NCBI GenBank assembly: GCA_009763385.1
Contig: CM019823.1
Location: forward strand, 92,639,104 to 92,703,103
Direction of reading: 5' to 3'
DNA from: Coix lacryma-jobi var. lacryma-jobi
Taxonomy: Eukaryota; Streptophyta; Magnoliopsida; Poales; Poaceae
DNA length: 64,000 nt
In this document: positions 43,152-56,240 of the stretch, one piece after another
Layout: every line of letters starts with the position of its first letter
Position numbering within the stretch: position 1 is the stretch's first letter
Translations under genes and position numbers: made by a program
Notes under the pieces: model-generated
Seen by the model: only the letters and a program-made list of their open reading frames with translations
Databases searched by the model: none
What the model was told of the DNA's origin: nothing

Positions 43152-45722
43152 ATGGATCATGGCGTGGGCAAACCACCTTTTTTCGATTGGACGAACTATG
43201 CGTATTGGAAGATACGCATGTCGGCCTATCTGCGGAGTATTGGTGCTTCCATTTGGGATATTTGCAACTCTGCCAATTACGTTGTCTTGGCTGCTCGTGT
43301 GACTCAGCATCAGATCGATGAGCATGATGCCAATAGTCGAGCACATAATGCTCTTTTCTCATGTCTGAGCATGAGTGAGTTCGATCGTGTTTCTCACCTC
43401 GCTACGGCTCGGGAGATTTGGGCTACCCTCATGCATTTTCATGAGGGAACCACTCAAGTCAAAACCCGTCTCTACGAGTCGTTCAAGCGAGAGTATGAGA
43501 ACTTTCAACATATGCCTGGCGAGAGCATAGAAAGTTTATTCGCTCGCTTTCAGGTGATTGTCAACGGGATGAGGGCTAACAAGGAGCTGTTGCCTTTCGA
43601 CGATCATGATAGGGCTCTCAAGCTTTTGCATACCCTCGATCGGTCGGTGTGGGATTCCAAGGTTGAGGCGATCATTGAATCGCCTAACTATGAGACCCTC
43701 ACGTGCGACGAGCTCTTCAGTAAGCTCAAGTCCACTGAGATCGATGCCATGGAGAGGGCTTCTTATGAAAATCCTTCTGGCCCGTCGATGGCTTTGCTTT
43801 CTGGCTCTTCTGCTAACCCCTCTGGAGGCTTTGCACTTTCCTCTCTTCTTTCTATCACAGAGGAGCAGCTGGAGTTCATGGGGGATGACAAGTTGGCGTT
43901 GGACGCCAACTGGTTCTCGCGGTTCCACAACAACCGCATGAACTGTCGTCGCGGAGGAGGACGCTCAGGATGCTTTGAGTGCGGCGACCCCAACCACTTC
44001 ATTGTCAATTGCCCGAAGAAGAACAAGCAAGTCTTCGGCAAGGCGGATCATGGGCACAAGTATGACTTCAGCAAGCGCAAGGAGAAGTACTTCCCCGCGA
44101 AGCACAAGCGGAAGGGCAGCATCAACAAGGAGTACATCAAGACCAAGTACTTGGAGAAGACCCAGGCTGAGCAGCGTGCGTTCTTCGCCATGCTCAGCGA
44201 CGTCGACGACTCGGATGACGACTTCGCTTCTTCAAGCGACGACGAGTCTGAGAAGAAGAAGAGGATCGAGGACAAGCTCAACGGTCTCTGCTTCTTCGCC
44301 GACGACGAGGGCTTCTGCACCATGGCCCTCGGCAAGGAGGTCGACGGCGAGCTGGAGGAGATTCCTCGGAACGACGACGACGACGAAGACACCTCCCAGG
44401 TATCTCTGACCCCCGATGAGCTTTCTGCTGAGGTCGAGAAACTTACTGCCGTGCTCCTTAGTCAAGATAAGCTGCTTAGGCATGCTGCTAGAGAGCGCAA
44501 GGAGTTTAGGCAGAAGTGGGAGGTTGAGTGTGAGATGTGCACCACGCACATGACTGACCTTCTCACTTTGAGAGGTAAGTATGTTGCGTTGGTAGGAGAG
44601 GTGGATGAGCTGAAGGCTAGATCTTTGTTGTTGGCTGCATGCAAGTCGTGTGCGGGCTTGCAATCCGAGTTGGCAGAGAAGAATGCTAAGATTGTGTCTC
44701 TTGAGAAGGCCAGCTCGGATAGCATGTGTGTGACTAGGTGCGTTCTTTGTGAGGGTTTAGAGATGGAGATTGCAAATGTGAAGCATGACAAGATGCAAAC
44801 CGAGGAGGAAAACACATACCTTCGGACCATCTTGTCATGGGTGTCGAGTGGTGAGCCGCAGCTTGGGATGATGATCTCCTAGTTCAAGCGTGCTGCAGGA
44901 GGTCCAGGTGTAGGCTTTGCTCCGGGTGTTGATGTGTCATGTTTTGGCAAGATTGGAGAGCCGAGTGGTCTTAACCCGTGTGAGAAGCCCAACTCCACCA
45001 CTACTCCCAAGCTTATCAAGATTCCACCCAAAGAGCCTTTCAAGCCTAACACCAAGGATGGTGTATTTGTGGAACCTCCAAAAGCTCCACCCAAGAAACA
45101 ATCATGGGCTCCAAAACCAAACCACCTCAAGAACAAGCTGGACACCATGCCACCCATCCAAGAGGAGCTTATGCCATAGAAGGGCAAAGTGATCCACACC
45201 CACTACCGTGAGTACCAACAACCCCCTATGAGAGCGGTGAGGTACCATTGTGAGCATTGTGGGAGAGATGGACACTTGAGTGAGTTTTGCTGTTGGCGCA
45301 AGAGAGAGGCGCACCGTGCAAAGGAGATGAACAACACGGACATGTACCATCCTTTCCATGATGTACATGTGCCGAATGTTCAGAGGCGTGCTGCTAGGCC
45401 TAGAGGTCCAAAACCTCAAGTTCCTAGGCCTAGGCCGCGAGGAGGTCATGCCCGGCGGGAGCCTGTAGTTGTAGGCTATGGACCCCGTGGCGGTGGCTTT
45501 GTAGTTGAGCGTTTTCCACCACTGCTTTTTAAGTATCGCGATGGGCGCTCCTCCCTTAGCGGACCACGCTTTCCTCAACATGGTGATCGCTTTCCCCGTA
45601 GGCGTGCTTGGAATGGTTTTTCTGCTAACCATTCTTTTGAGCAGTCGGCCCAACACTGGTATTTTCCCTACTTCACTAACCCCAGTGTTGGACCGTATGC
45701 TCAACCTATGTCTTTTTATTGA
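43152..45722 (+). pseudogene. gag: Element F gag, two amber stops
   Basis: It starts at ATG 43152 and reads 576 codons before its first stop, the longest gag stretch in the window. The UBN2 capsid region is complete. The first knuckle CFECGDPNHFIVNC is intact near 43974-44015, followed by a Lys-rich segment, an acidic Asp/Ser run, and a coiled coil with CEMC, CKSC and CVLC. About 25 residues of the coil are missing in frame near 44523 compared with E. A TAG at 44880-44882 replaces Gln of the MISQFKR motif. A second TAG at 45177-45179 is at the same codon as in element E. The second knuckle CEHCGRDGHLSEFC is intact. It ends PMSFY with TGA at 45720-45722. Confidence 0.92.
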
Positions 45723-45736
45723 TGTAGGTAAAACGA

Positions 45737-45922
45737 TTGGAGAACGTTTGCTTGGTGGATTCCGGTTGCTCGAGGCACATGACCGGAAACGCCAAGTGGT
45801 TCTCCAGTCTTAGTCCAGTCGCCGGAAAGGAGTTTATCACCTTCGGCGACAGTAGCAATGGTCAAGTGTTGTCTCGTGGGTCGGTGCGAGTTAATGAGCA
45901 CTTTGTGTTGCGCGATGTTGCT
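45737..45922 (+). pseudogene. pol: Element F protease, cut by element G
   Basis: It starts without an ATG at the TTG before CLVDSGCSRHMTG, keeping the catalytic DSG. It reads to VLRDVA, where element G begins. The continuation is at 54848. Confidence 0.88.
45918..45922. repeat. Target duplication of element G (TTGCT / TTTCT)
   Basis: TTGCT at 45918-45922 and TTTCT at 54848-54852. The homologous uninterrupted site in E reads TTGCT, so the right copy mutated. Confidence 0.88.
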
Positions 45923-47295
45923 TGTTGGGTATTTTAAACGCACACAGAATAATCCGCAAGCGCACGGATACCGATGTAGCTTTCACCCGAGAGTATTCCA
46001 GGGTATCGATTTCCACGGGGAACGTGAAGTGTACTAGAAGAATTAAGAACATCCTAGGAAGAGGTAACTATATGGTAGAGAGAAATTATCCAAGGTTCTC
46101 TAAGTTGATTTTATTAATTAAGATCAGGCTCACTATACTTCACCTACCTCAGAGCAACAGTACCTTTCCGATTCTCAAAAAAGACTGGGAAACGGGTAAT
46201 CGGGAGAAGGCTGCCAAAAAGCTCTACGAAACACCAATCCTAACGTGGTGGATTATAACAATCTACAAAGCTGTCACCCCAGTAGCTACCACAACTAACC
46301 GGAGGATTGGGCGCAAACTCAGGTAAACACTAGCCTAGACACCGCGTCTACACTAATGATTACTGCTCTAATCCAGATCTAAAGACTAGAGCATTCAATA
46401 CGAACGGAGATCGAGTAAATGAAATAAAGTAAGAACTAAACTTAATTAAATGAAGAACTTAGAGATAATAAATGAAGAACGCAGAGATTGCTAAAGACAA
46501 ACCAGATCCTGCAGTAGTACAATGTTGAAGAAGATCCGGCTCCTCAGCTTTCTCCTTTCTCTCTCTCTAGATTACAACTAGATGATGAACTAGAACTAGA
46601 TCTAGAACTAGACGATGAACTAGAACTAGAAGATGAACTAGACGATCAACTAGAGGGATCTCTACTTCTACTTTGAAACCTTAGTTTGTGATGTGGAGAT
46701 GAATAATGAAGATGGAGATGCCTGGAGAGGGGGTCTGGGGTTGCTTATATAGCCCGAGGTGGAGTAGGGGGCAAGGAATCGCCATGTCATCGATCCGCGT
46801 CACGTTTATCGCCCACTGTTAGATCAAACCGACTTCGGGGACGGTGGAGATGCATCCTAGGAGGCGGTGGAAGAATGTTCCAGAAGGCAGAGGCGAAATG
46901 GGCTCCGTGGCCGACCGGTCGGTCTCCATGTGGGACCGGTCGGTCTGGCCCAATGGGCCCATGCGTGGGCCGCCTCGTGGTGTCTTCTGGTGTCTTCTAG
47001 ATCCTTCTTTTGCAGATTTCGTTGCGAAATTAATATCTTTTCATCCGGGACTCCGAATATAGCAAATGATATGTCCGTTTCGATTGTCTCGACGAGCTCT
47101 TCACAATGGTGCACTCCAATTCATCACTTGAGATACTTTTATATGGTGTAATATTGATGTCCTACAAAACAAGTGAGAGCACCAAAACTCGTGGAACTTG
47201 TTAGTTTCAAACCCTACAACTATGCTTTGTAATTCATTTAGTGTCATTTCATGCAATAGTTGATGGTTAATTATGAGCATTAGTGAGTGTCAACA
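45923..47295 (-). repeat. 3' LTR of element G
   Basis: It pairs with 53484-54847. It has about ten extra bases near 46985, a short duplication of GTGTCTTCTG. A CTAGA-rich repeat lies at 46576-46654. Confidence 0.94.
46576..46654. repeat. CTAGAA-rich short tandem repeat in G LTR
   Basis: Repeats of GAACTAGA with GATGAACTAGA variants, including the palindrome CTAGATCTAG. The same array is at 54137-54215 in the other LTR. Confidence 0.8.
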
Positions 47296-48900
47296 AGTTC
47301 CCCCAAGCTTAACCTTTGCTAGTCCCGAGCATAGCCAATCTCAACAATGGATCAGGAGTTGCTGCAATATCTTCACTTCCAACAAGTACACATGTGTTCA
47401 AACAAAAGTTCTCATATGGAATAGAAAAAAGTATCATATTATTCATCACGGGGCTTAGTACTTTACCTCGAATCCTGAGTAACTGAAAGATAGAACAATC
47501 AAATCAAGCACCATGTCTCTAGCTCTTTCACTTCACCATTATTCCGGAGTTTTTATGAATTTTCGAAAATGTATGTTGCCAAATTAAACAATGGATCCAA
47601 AGAGAAAGTCAACCACACCATTGAATCGAGAAGTGCATGTGTACGGAAAATGGAGTCGGATGCTCTTTTGAAATATATCACTCTCTTTTGTTTATCAGAG
47701 ACACATGGCTATCAGGCTAATTCTACTGACGGGCACGTGCCCATTTTTTCTGATATTCTCTTTTTTCTCTCTTTTTTTCGAGGTTCCGGACACTTGTCCC
47801 TTTTTATTTCCTTGGGATCTATCTTTTTGAGGTTTCGGACACTTGTCCCTTTTTATTTCCTCGGATATATATATATATATATTTATATTTATATTTCTCT
47901 CTTTTCTTTCAATAGCCACATGCTTCCAACAAACTTTTGAGAGGATAACAATAGATAATCATGAGCATTTATATGGAGGATGGATGAAATGTGTAAGTCA
48001 ATTTAATTTCTTTAGCATGACAACCTCTCATAGGGTTAACAAAGCTTAATTTAACTCAATGCAATTATTAGTCATATTAATATTGGAAACTCTCCGGAAC
48101 TCTAGTGTTGTTTAGAACAAGATAGTACTAGCTCAAATCATCACATGTCATATCTATCAATTACCTAGACTCTAGGTCAAGCATTTTCTACCCATGCATT
48201 TAATTTCATTTTCAAGCATCATTATTAATCAGGAGAACTCATGCTTTGAAGGCTAGGTACTTGAAAGAAATTAGATAGAGCAACTATTCATCATTTCCAT
48301 GTAAAAGATTAGAGAGAGAGTTCTTCTTTTATTATTAACTTCTTAAAACAAACTAAGCAAACTTAACACACTATTTATTTAACCTAACACACTTATTATA
48401 AATAACTAAGATAGTGAATAATACATACCTGGATTACGAAGATAACGGGGGTGCGTCTCCCCCAAGCCGGTTCCCTTAATAGCGTTGAGCCTTCATGCCC
48501 ATATTTTTTTCGTTTTAATTAATGGTGAGCCTTCATGTGCCCACATTTTTTTGGTTTTGTTTTATATTTTATTTTAGATTTATGTGTAGAAAGAAAACTT
48601 AAGAGGATAAGGATACTTACCTGGATACACGGGGGTGCTTTCCCCCAAGCTGAATGTTGATGTAGTCGTTCATTCTTGCCATGTAGCGAACTGATAGTGG
48701 AAATGTACTTCCTCTATTAGAGCATTGATTGATGATGATGATGGATGAGACAGTGCTCCAACAGTGGTAGAACATCCACTTGCTTGTCAACTCTCCTTAA
48801 TGATCCTGCATAGCTCAAATAGACAACAGAACTCGTGGAACTGATTAAGTGTTAGGCATATGAGTTTTAATTGTCTAGAGCCTTGGTGATTGATTGATTT
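47296..48900 (-). other. Element G 3' non-coding region
   Basis: It starts on the plus strand with AGTTCCCCCAAGCTT, the reverse of a polypurine tract TTGGGGGAAC next to the LTR. A roughly 33 bp unit, CGAGGTTCCGGACACTTG and onward, is duplicated (47780-47812 and 47829-47861), followed by an AT dinucleotide run near 47866-47885. Two TCCCCCAAGC copies (near 48467 and 48643) echo the polypurine tract. I see no gene. Confidence 0.7.
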
Positions 48901-49668
48901 TTAGATAGGATCTTTAAACTGTAAAAATTCAATCACATCAATTTCTTCTATGTTTTCAGGTTCTAGAAAAAATTTCAAACGTTGACCATTTACTTTGAAT
49001 GTGTTACCTTCATCATCTTGGATTGTGATGGCGCCATGTGATGAGGTTTCCACTACTTTGAATGATCCTTCCCATTTACTCCAAAGTTTTCCATGACCAA
49101 AAATCTTTACTCTTGAGTTGAAAAGAAGTACTTTGTCACCAGGCTTGAACTCCTTGTGCTTGATTCTCTTATCATGCCACCTTTTTGTTCTTTCTTTGTA
49201 TATCTTAGAGCTATGGTAGTCCTTCTCTCTCCATTCTTCTAGCTCTGATATTTGCATCTGATAATTCTTGCCAGCTAGGTGGAGATCCATGTTCCATTTC
49301 TTGATTGCCCAGTGAGCTCTGAATTCTAATTCAATAGGTAGGTGACATGTTTTCCCATACACAAGCTGATAAGGTGACATTCCTATGGGTGTTTTGTATG
49401 ATGTTCGATATGCCCACTGTGCATCGTGAAGCTTGTACTTCCATTTCTTCCCCATTTCATCCACAGTCTTGTGTAGGATGTTCTTGATTTGCTTATTTGA
49501 TGTTTCAGCTTGACTGCTTGTCTGTGGATGGTATGGAGTTGCAATGTTGTGTTTGACTCCATATTCTTCTAGGAACTTTCTAAAGGTTTTGTCAATGAAG
49601 TGTGATCCTCCATCACTTATGACCAGTCGAGGTGTTCCAAATCTTGGGAATATAACTTCATGGAACAT
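48901..49668 (-). pseudogene. pol: Element G integrase, C-terminal part
   Basis: It holds the integrase core with second Asp in VISDGGSHF and Glu in SQAETSNKQ, then the C-terminal DNA-binding part (PGDKVLLFNSRVKIFG). It ends QFKDPI with a stop at 48901. No chromodomain is visible, which fits the Athila lineage. It is separated from the N-terminal part by a one-base loss in an A-run near 49668. Confidence 0.88.
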
Positions 49669-50490
49669 TTTTTAGCATGCTTGGAATTTGCAGCTCGACA
49701 TGGTAATGCTTCTACCCATTTAGACACGTAGTCCTCTGCCACCAATATGTATTCAGCATCTCCAGACTTAGGGAATGGTCCCATGTAGTCAATTCCCCAG
49801 ACATCAAACAGTTCCACTTGGAGGTTGTTCTGAAGTGGCTTCGCATCTCGAGCATTAATGTTTCCATGCTTTTGGCATCTGGCACATCTTCTGACAAACT
49901 CCTTTGTATATTGATACATCGTTGGCCAAAAGAATCCACTCTGCCAAATCTTAGCATGTGTACGGTACGCTCCATAATGTCCTCCATAGGGTGATGCATG
50001 ACATCTGTCTATGATCTTTGTGGCTTCTTCCATTGGGACACATCTCCTTAGCAATCCATCATAGCAGACACGATAAAGGTATGGATCATCCCATAAGTGG
50101 CAGCGGGCATCGTATTTGAGCTTTCTCTTGTTTCCTCCTGGTGGAACATAACCTGCAACCATAAAATTCACAATATCCGCATACCAAGGGTCCCAGTGTG
50201 TTACCGCGAGGAGTGTGTCGTCCCTAAGATAGTCATTAATGGGTAATTCATGTGTTTCCTTAAATTGCAACCTAGACAAGTGATCAGCTACCGAGTTCTC
50301 TACTCCTTTCTTATCTCTTATTTCTATGTCAAATTCTTGGAGTAGGAGAATCCATCGGATTAATCAAGGCTTAGCATCATTCTTAGTGAGGAGGTATTTA
50401 AGAGCAGCATGATCTGTGTAAATGATTACTTTTGCTCCTACTAAGTAAGACCTAAACTTGTCTATTTCAAAGACAACAGCTAGCAACTCT
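49669..50490 (-). pseudogene. pol: Element G RNase H remainder and integrase N-terminal part
   Basis: From the frameshift near 50490 the reading continues through the RNase H end. A TGA near 50364 replaces Arg in the DAKPRLIRW motif, consistent with CGA to TGA. The integrase zinc domain follows (H-ASPYGGH ... CARC), then the first catalytic Asp in WGIDYMGPFP. It breaks again at 49668. Confidence 0.85.
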
Positions 50491-53374
50491 TTTCAGTGGT
50501 AGCATAATTGAGCTGTGGCCCAGACAAAGTTTTACTAGCATAGGATATAGCATAGTGCTTTTTATCTTTAGTTTGGCCACGAACAGCTCCTACAGCAAAG
50601 TCGCTGGCATCACACATGATCTCAAAGGGTAGCTTCCAATCAGGTGGCTGGATGATTGGAGATGAAATAAGTGCCTTTTTAAGGATTTGAAAAGATTCAT
50701 GACACTCATTATTAAAGATGAAAGGCGTATCTTTAGCTAAGAGGCTTGTCAGGGGTCTAGCAATTTGAGAAAAGTTTTTAATGAAACGTCTATAGAACCC
50801 TGCATGGCCTAAAAAGCTACGAACACCTTTCACATTTGTGGGAGGTGGAAGTTGTTCTATAACTTCAATTTTTGCTTTATCCACTTCTATCCCACTCTTA
50901 GAGATCTTGTGTCCTAGCACTATTCTTTCCTGAACCATAAAGTGACATTTCTCCCAGTTCAGGACTAAGTGCTTTTCTTCACACCGTTGTAAGACTCTAT
51001 CTAAATTCCTAAGACAATCATCGAAGGTTTTGCCATAGACGGTAAAGTCGTCCATGAACACCTCCACAATTTTCTCAATTTTGTCAGAGAAAATAGACAT
51101 CATGCACCATTGGAAAGAAGCTGGAGCATTGCACAATCCAAACGACATTCGTCGGTATGCATAAGTTCCATACGGGCAAGTAAAAGTGGTCTTACTCTGG
51201 TCATCTGGGTGGATTGGAATTTGATGATACCTGGAATACCCATGAAGGAAACAAAAGAAAGAGTGGTTTGCAAGCCATTCCAGCATTTCATCAATGAAGG
51301 GTAATGGGAAGTGATCTTTCTTTGTAGCCTTGTTAAGTTTCCGATAATCAATGCACATACGCCACCCAGTGACAGTTCGTTGAGGGATAAGTTCATTATT
51401 TTCATTTCTAACGACTGTCATTCCTCCCTTCTTCGGCACAACTTGCACTGGGCTAACCCAGTCGCTATGTGGCATAGGATAGATAATCCCAGCATGCAAA
51501 AGCTTCAAGACCTCTTTCTTAACAACCTCTTGCATAGCATTATTAAGTCTCCGTTGTGGCTCCCTCGAAGGTGTGCAATTAGGATCAGTGGGGATGCGAT
51601 GAGTGCAGAGAGCAGGACTAATGCCTATCAGGTCTTCAAGTGAGTAGCCTATAGCAGATCTATGTCTTTCTAGAATAGTGACAAGTTGTTGTGTTTCATC
51701 TAGAGTGAGCTTGTCACTAATGATCACAGGGGTTTCTCGATTATTATTAAGAAAGACATATTTCAAGCCTAGAGGAAGAGGTTTTAATTCAATTGAGGGT
51801 TGGAATGGCACCTCCATTGGATCTATCTTCATTGGGTCTGCTAACTCTTCCTCTTCTAGAATGAAGTGTTCATCATCGAAGAGTGGTTGGGCCATGTCTT
51901 CTAAAGATGACATTAGGACTTCCTCAATAGGATCTTGTTCGGGCTTGGGTTCTACTATTGCATTGTGAGAGCGTGCAAGTGAGATATCAATAGTAGATTT
52001 TCCCAGCTTTAAAATCAAGAGGCTCTGATTTTGTCGCTCTTGAAATAGTGTACCAAAAGGTACACCAATCAAGAGAGACATGTCTGAGATGTCATAGATG
52101 TGAAAGTTTAGACGATACTCAGATCCTCTTATGCGCATTGGAATAGACCTCATGATCCCATAACTTTCAAGTGTAACTCCACAAGGACTTCTTAGAAGCC
52201 TATGAGATAGGATCACAGATTCGTTGGGGAGTAATTTTTTAGCCAAAGCTTTTGAAATTATGTTCATTCCAACAGTAGGACTATAGTGAGCCTCTATGGT
52301 TGTGTTCTTTAGGATGCATGTTAGAGCTTCTGAGGGGGCAATAATTTGGGCGACCTCAGTGGATAACTCCGTTTCTGCCAACCACTCATGGCTCATGATG
52401 GCTAAAAGTCCTTTAATATGTTCTAAAAGGAAGGCATCATTATTCGGGCCATTGTCATCCTCAAGTGGTGTAGAATACACCAGAGGCTTCATTTGGACTG
52501 GGAAATTCGAGGTGTTTCCAAAATCTTCAAAAAGACCATCCTCGATTTCAAAAGGGAACAAGGGAGGATTAGGTTCATCATCTTCTAAAGTGTGGTTTGT
52601 TCCCATAATGGGAGGTTCTATGACAACCAATTCAACGTTAAGATTTAAAGGAATTTTAGATTCAGTTTCAGTTGAGTGTATCTCCTCTAGTTGGTTGGGG
52701 CATGGCTTGACTTCTTCCTTAGGGAATTCATCAAAAATGCCAGTGTAAGGAGTGTTTTCAAGGATTCTTTCTAGGATGGCTTTCCCTTCACTAACGATTT
52801 TATGTGAGAATGACCCTCCTGAGGCAGTGTCAAGATGCAGAGCAGCCTCCTTGCTAAAACCACGATAAAAGTGATAGTGTAGGACATGGTCAGGCAAGGA
52901 AAGGTTTGGACCGGAATTGGTAAGACTTGTAAATCTAGCCCAGGCTGCTCCTAGAGTTTCCTTCTCTTTTTGTTTGAATGTAAGAACTTCTATTCTAAGG
53001 TCAGCAATTCGATAAAGAGGGAAGCAAGCAAGACAAAAATTGTCTCGAAGTTCATCCCAACTTCCATTTACGTCTCTTACGGAATGAGTATACCACTTTT
53101 TCGCTCTACCCAAAAGGGAGAACAGAAATAGTTTCCATTTAAGTGTCTCTTGTGTCATGCCAGCAATAGTGCGACAAGAACACAACTGCTCAAATTCCCT
53201 AAGGTGTGTGTATGGATCTTTGTCTGCTAACCCAGAGAAGGATAACTCTCTAATGATGTCTATGAAAGCAGGGCGAAGCTCATAGTCATCTATAAGAATG
53301 GGGTGTGATGATGGTGGAGGCTCCAACAAGTCACCCTTTGGAGCAAAGAATTTATATATCGGAGTGAAATCCAT
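50480..53374 (-). pseudogene. gag-pol: Element G gag-protease-RT polyprotein, 964 residues open
   Basis: One long frame starts MDFTPIYKFFAP. The Retrotrans_gag domain spans about residues 45-200 (WKLFLFSLLGRAKKWY, LRIEVLTFKQKEKETLG). No CCHC knuckle is seen. A retropepsin-like domain lies at about 340-450 (IYDISDMSLLIGVPF), but the expected D-S/T-G is replaced around AHYSPTVG. RT spans about 600-850, with RTVTGWRMCIDYRKLN and FMDDF (51044-51058). The first RT catalytic Asp, expected in LDGYS, is His (codon at 51242-51244), so this RT should be inactive. The frame runs into RNase H (MCDASDFAVGAV) and stops early after TTEK because one base is missing near 50490. Confidence 0.92.
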
Positions 53375-53454
53375 GTGGTGATATGGTGGTAAAAGAAAAA
53401 GGTGGTAAAAAGAAAAGAAACACGGACGAACTTGGTTTGATTCTAGAACAGCTA

Positions 53455-53476
53455 CCGTTCCCCGACAACGGCGCCA
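53455..53476 (-). promoter_or_regulatory. Primer binding site, element G (Asp-tRNA type)
   Basis: The minus strand reads TGGCGCCGTTGTCGGGG, the complement of the plant Asp-tRNA 3' end with one mismatch, seven bases from the LTR. Confidence 0.88.
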
Positions 53477-53483
53477 GAAAGCT

Positions 53484-54847
53484 TGTTGGGTATTTTAAAC
53501 GCACACAGAATAATCTACAAGCGCACAGATACCGATGTAGCTTTCACCCGAGAGTATTCCAGGGTATCGATTTCCACGGGGAACGTAAAGTGTACTAGAA
53601 GAATTAAGAACGTCCTAGGAAGAGGTAACTATATGGTAGAGAGAAATTATCCAAGGTTCTCTAAGTTGATTTTATTAATTAAGATCAGGCTCACTATACT
53701 TCACCCACTTCGGAGCAACAGTACCTTTCTGATTCTCGAAAAAGACTGGGAAACGGGTAATTGGGAGAAGGCTGCCAAAAAGCTCTACGAAACACCAATC
53801 CTAACGTGGTGGATTATAACAATCTACAAAGCTGTCACCCCTGTAGCTACCACAACTAACCGGAGGATTGGGCGCAAACTCAGGTAAACACTAGCCTAGA
53901 CACCGCGTCTACACTAATGATTACTACTCTAATCCAGATCTAAAGACTAGAGCATTCAATACGAACAGAGATCCAGTAAATGAAATAAAGTAAGAACTAA
54001 ACTTAATTAAATGAAGAACTTAGAGATAATAAATGAAGAACGCAGAGATTGCTAAAGACAAACCAGATCCTGCAGTAGTACAATGTTGAAGAAGATCCGG
54101 CTCCTCAGCTTTCTCCTTTCTCTCTCTCTAGATTACAACTAGATGATGAACTAGAACTAGATCTAGAACTAGACGATGAACTAGAACTAGAAGATGAACT
54201 AGACGATCAACTAGAGGGATCTCTACTTCTACTTTGAAACCCTAGTTTCTGATGTGGAGATGAATAATGAAGATGGAGATGCCTGGAGAGGGGGGTCTGG
54301 GGTTGCTTATATAGCCCGAGGTGGAGTAGGGGGCAAGGAATCACCATGTCATCGATCCGCGTCACGTTTATCGCCCACCGTTAGATCAAACCGACTTCGG
54401 GGACGGTGGAGATGCATCCTAGGAGGCGGTGGAAGAATGTTCCAGAAGGCAGAGGCAAAACAGGCTCCGTGGCCGATCGGTCGGTCTCCATGTGGGACCG
54501 GTCGGTCTGGCCCAGTGGGCCCACGCGTGGGCCGCCTCGTGGTGTCTTCTCGATCCTTCTTTTGCAGATTTCGTTGGGAAATTAATATCTTTTCATCCGG
54601 GACTCCGAATATAGCAAATGATATGTCCGTTTCGATCATCTCGATGAGCTCTTCGCAATGGTGCACTCCAATTCATCACTTGAGATACTTTTATATGGTG
54701 AAATATTGATGTCCTACAAAACAAGTGAGAGCACCAAAACTCGTGGAACTTGTTAGTTTCAAACCCTACAACTATGCTTTGTAATTCATCTAGTGTCATT
54801 TCATGCAATAGTTGATGGTTAATTATGAGCATTAGTGAGTGTCAACA
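53484..54847 (-). repeat. 5' LTR of element G
   Basis: Pair of 45923-47295, with scattered single-base differences and one short indel. The CTAGAA repeat is at 54137-54215. Confidence 0.94.
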
Positions 54848-56210
54848 TTTCTCTTGTTTCTAACTTGCATTTTAACCTTCTTTCTGTTTCGCAACTCTTT
54901 GATGATGACTATGAGATTCGTTTTAAGCCGAATCTTAGTCGTATTTTGGACCCTCAGGGCAATCTTGTTTGTGTGATTTCGCCCTTTGGGAAAGTCTTTC
55001 GTGCAGATTTCTCGAAGTCGTTTGGAATTTCTCGTTGTCTTTTGGCTGGACCTTCCTCCTCTGATCTTTGGAAGCGGCATAGGAGACTTGGTCACCTGAG
55101 CTTCGACTTGCTTGCAAGGCTTAGTTCACTTGGCCTAATCCGAGGATTGCCCAAGTTATCCATGGAGAAGGATCTTGTTTGCCATTCTTGTAGACATGGG
55201 AAGATGGTTGCCGCTCCCCACCATCCAGTGACTCAGGTCGTGACCAAGCACCCTGGAGAGCTTTTACACATGGACCTTGTTGGTCCGGCTCGGGTGATCT
55301 CGGTTGGGGGGAAGTGGTATGTGCTTGTTGTTGTTGACGATTTTTTGAGATATTCGTGGGTCTTCTTTTTAGCTGAGAAGACCGAGACTTTATCCTTAGC
55401 TCGCAATCTAATTTTGCGTCTTCAGAACGAGTTCCCTTTGAACTCGATGCGAGCTATTAGGAGCGATAATGGTTCCGAATTCAAGAATTCGGATTTTGAG
55501 AAGTTTTGTAACTCTTTGGGTTTAGAGCATTAGTTTTCTTCTCCCTACACACCGCCACAGAATGGTGTTGTAGAGAGAAAGAATCGGACCCTTGTAGAGA
55601 TGGCCAGGACGATGCTCGATGAGCATAGGACTCCTAGGCGATATTGGGCCAAAGCTATGAGCACTGCATGCTACATTTCCAATCACATTTTTCTCCGAGC
55701 TTTCTTGAAAAAGACTTCTTATGAGGTGCGTTTTGGAAAACTGCCCAAGGTGAGTTATTTTAGAGTCTTTGGTTGCCACTGTTTTATTCTTAAAAAAGGC
55801 AACCTCGACAAATTTGAGCCTCGCTCTTCTGACGGTGTGTTTTTGGGTTATGGCACTCATACTCGCGCTTATCATGTACTTAACCTTGACACTAACCGAG
55901 TCATGGAGACATCTGATGTCACCTTCGACGAGACCATGGTTTGTCCTTCTGCTCGTTTTGAGCGTGTAGCTGATCATGAGGTTGGTGAGCCTCTCTTTGA
56001 TGACGAGGATGAGGGTGCTGAAGGTATGAATAATCCAGCACCCCCTCCACCTGTTGTGCCGCAAGGAGCGGCTTCAACTACGACTCACGGCCCCGACACT
56101 TCTTCATCTTGGGGGTCGTGGGATCCGCCACCTCGCGCGATACCCTTTGTACCCGAGGAGGCGCCAGCTGCTGTTGAGGGGGGGTATCTTCAGCTCGGGA
56201 GGCGCCATGA
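54848..56210 (+). pseudogene. pol: Element F integrase, continued after G
   Basis: Integrase resumes at LVSNLHFNLLSVSQLF. It has GAG-pre-integrase (HRRLGH ... CHSC), the first Asp in HMDLVGP and the second in SDNGSEF. A TAG (55531-55533) replaces Gln in GLEHQFSSPY, just before the NGVVERKNR motif whose Glu is intact. The FRVFGC and VFLGYG blocks follow. A small deletion near 56180 shifts the frame in the linker. The RT frame carries the conserved TGA at 56208-56210. Confidence 0.88.
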
Positions 56211-56240
56211 CACATCCAGCGCCAACACCCGCCTCAACAG

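Larger units (their letters stand above)
45923..54847 (-). mobile_element. Element G: Ty3/gypsy, Athila-like
   Basis: This 8925 bp element has LTRs of 1373 and 1364 bp (TGTTGGG to GTCAACA on the plus strand), an Asp-tRNA type primer site, a fused gag-protease-RT frame, RNase H, integrase and a 1.6 kb non-coding tail. The RT block RTVTGWRMCIDYRKLN is typical of plant Athila-lineage elements. No env-like gene is seen. It lies inside F's protease/integrase boundary, so it is younger than F. Confidence 0.93.

Noticed and set aside
47273..48049. Small genes in the element G tail
   Set aside because: The ORFs are short, low-complexity (Ile/Tyr runs over an AT repeat) and overlap a tandem duplication.
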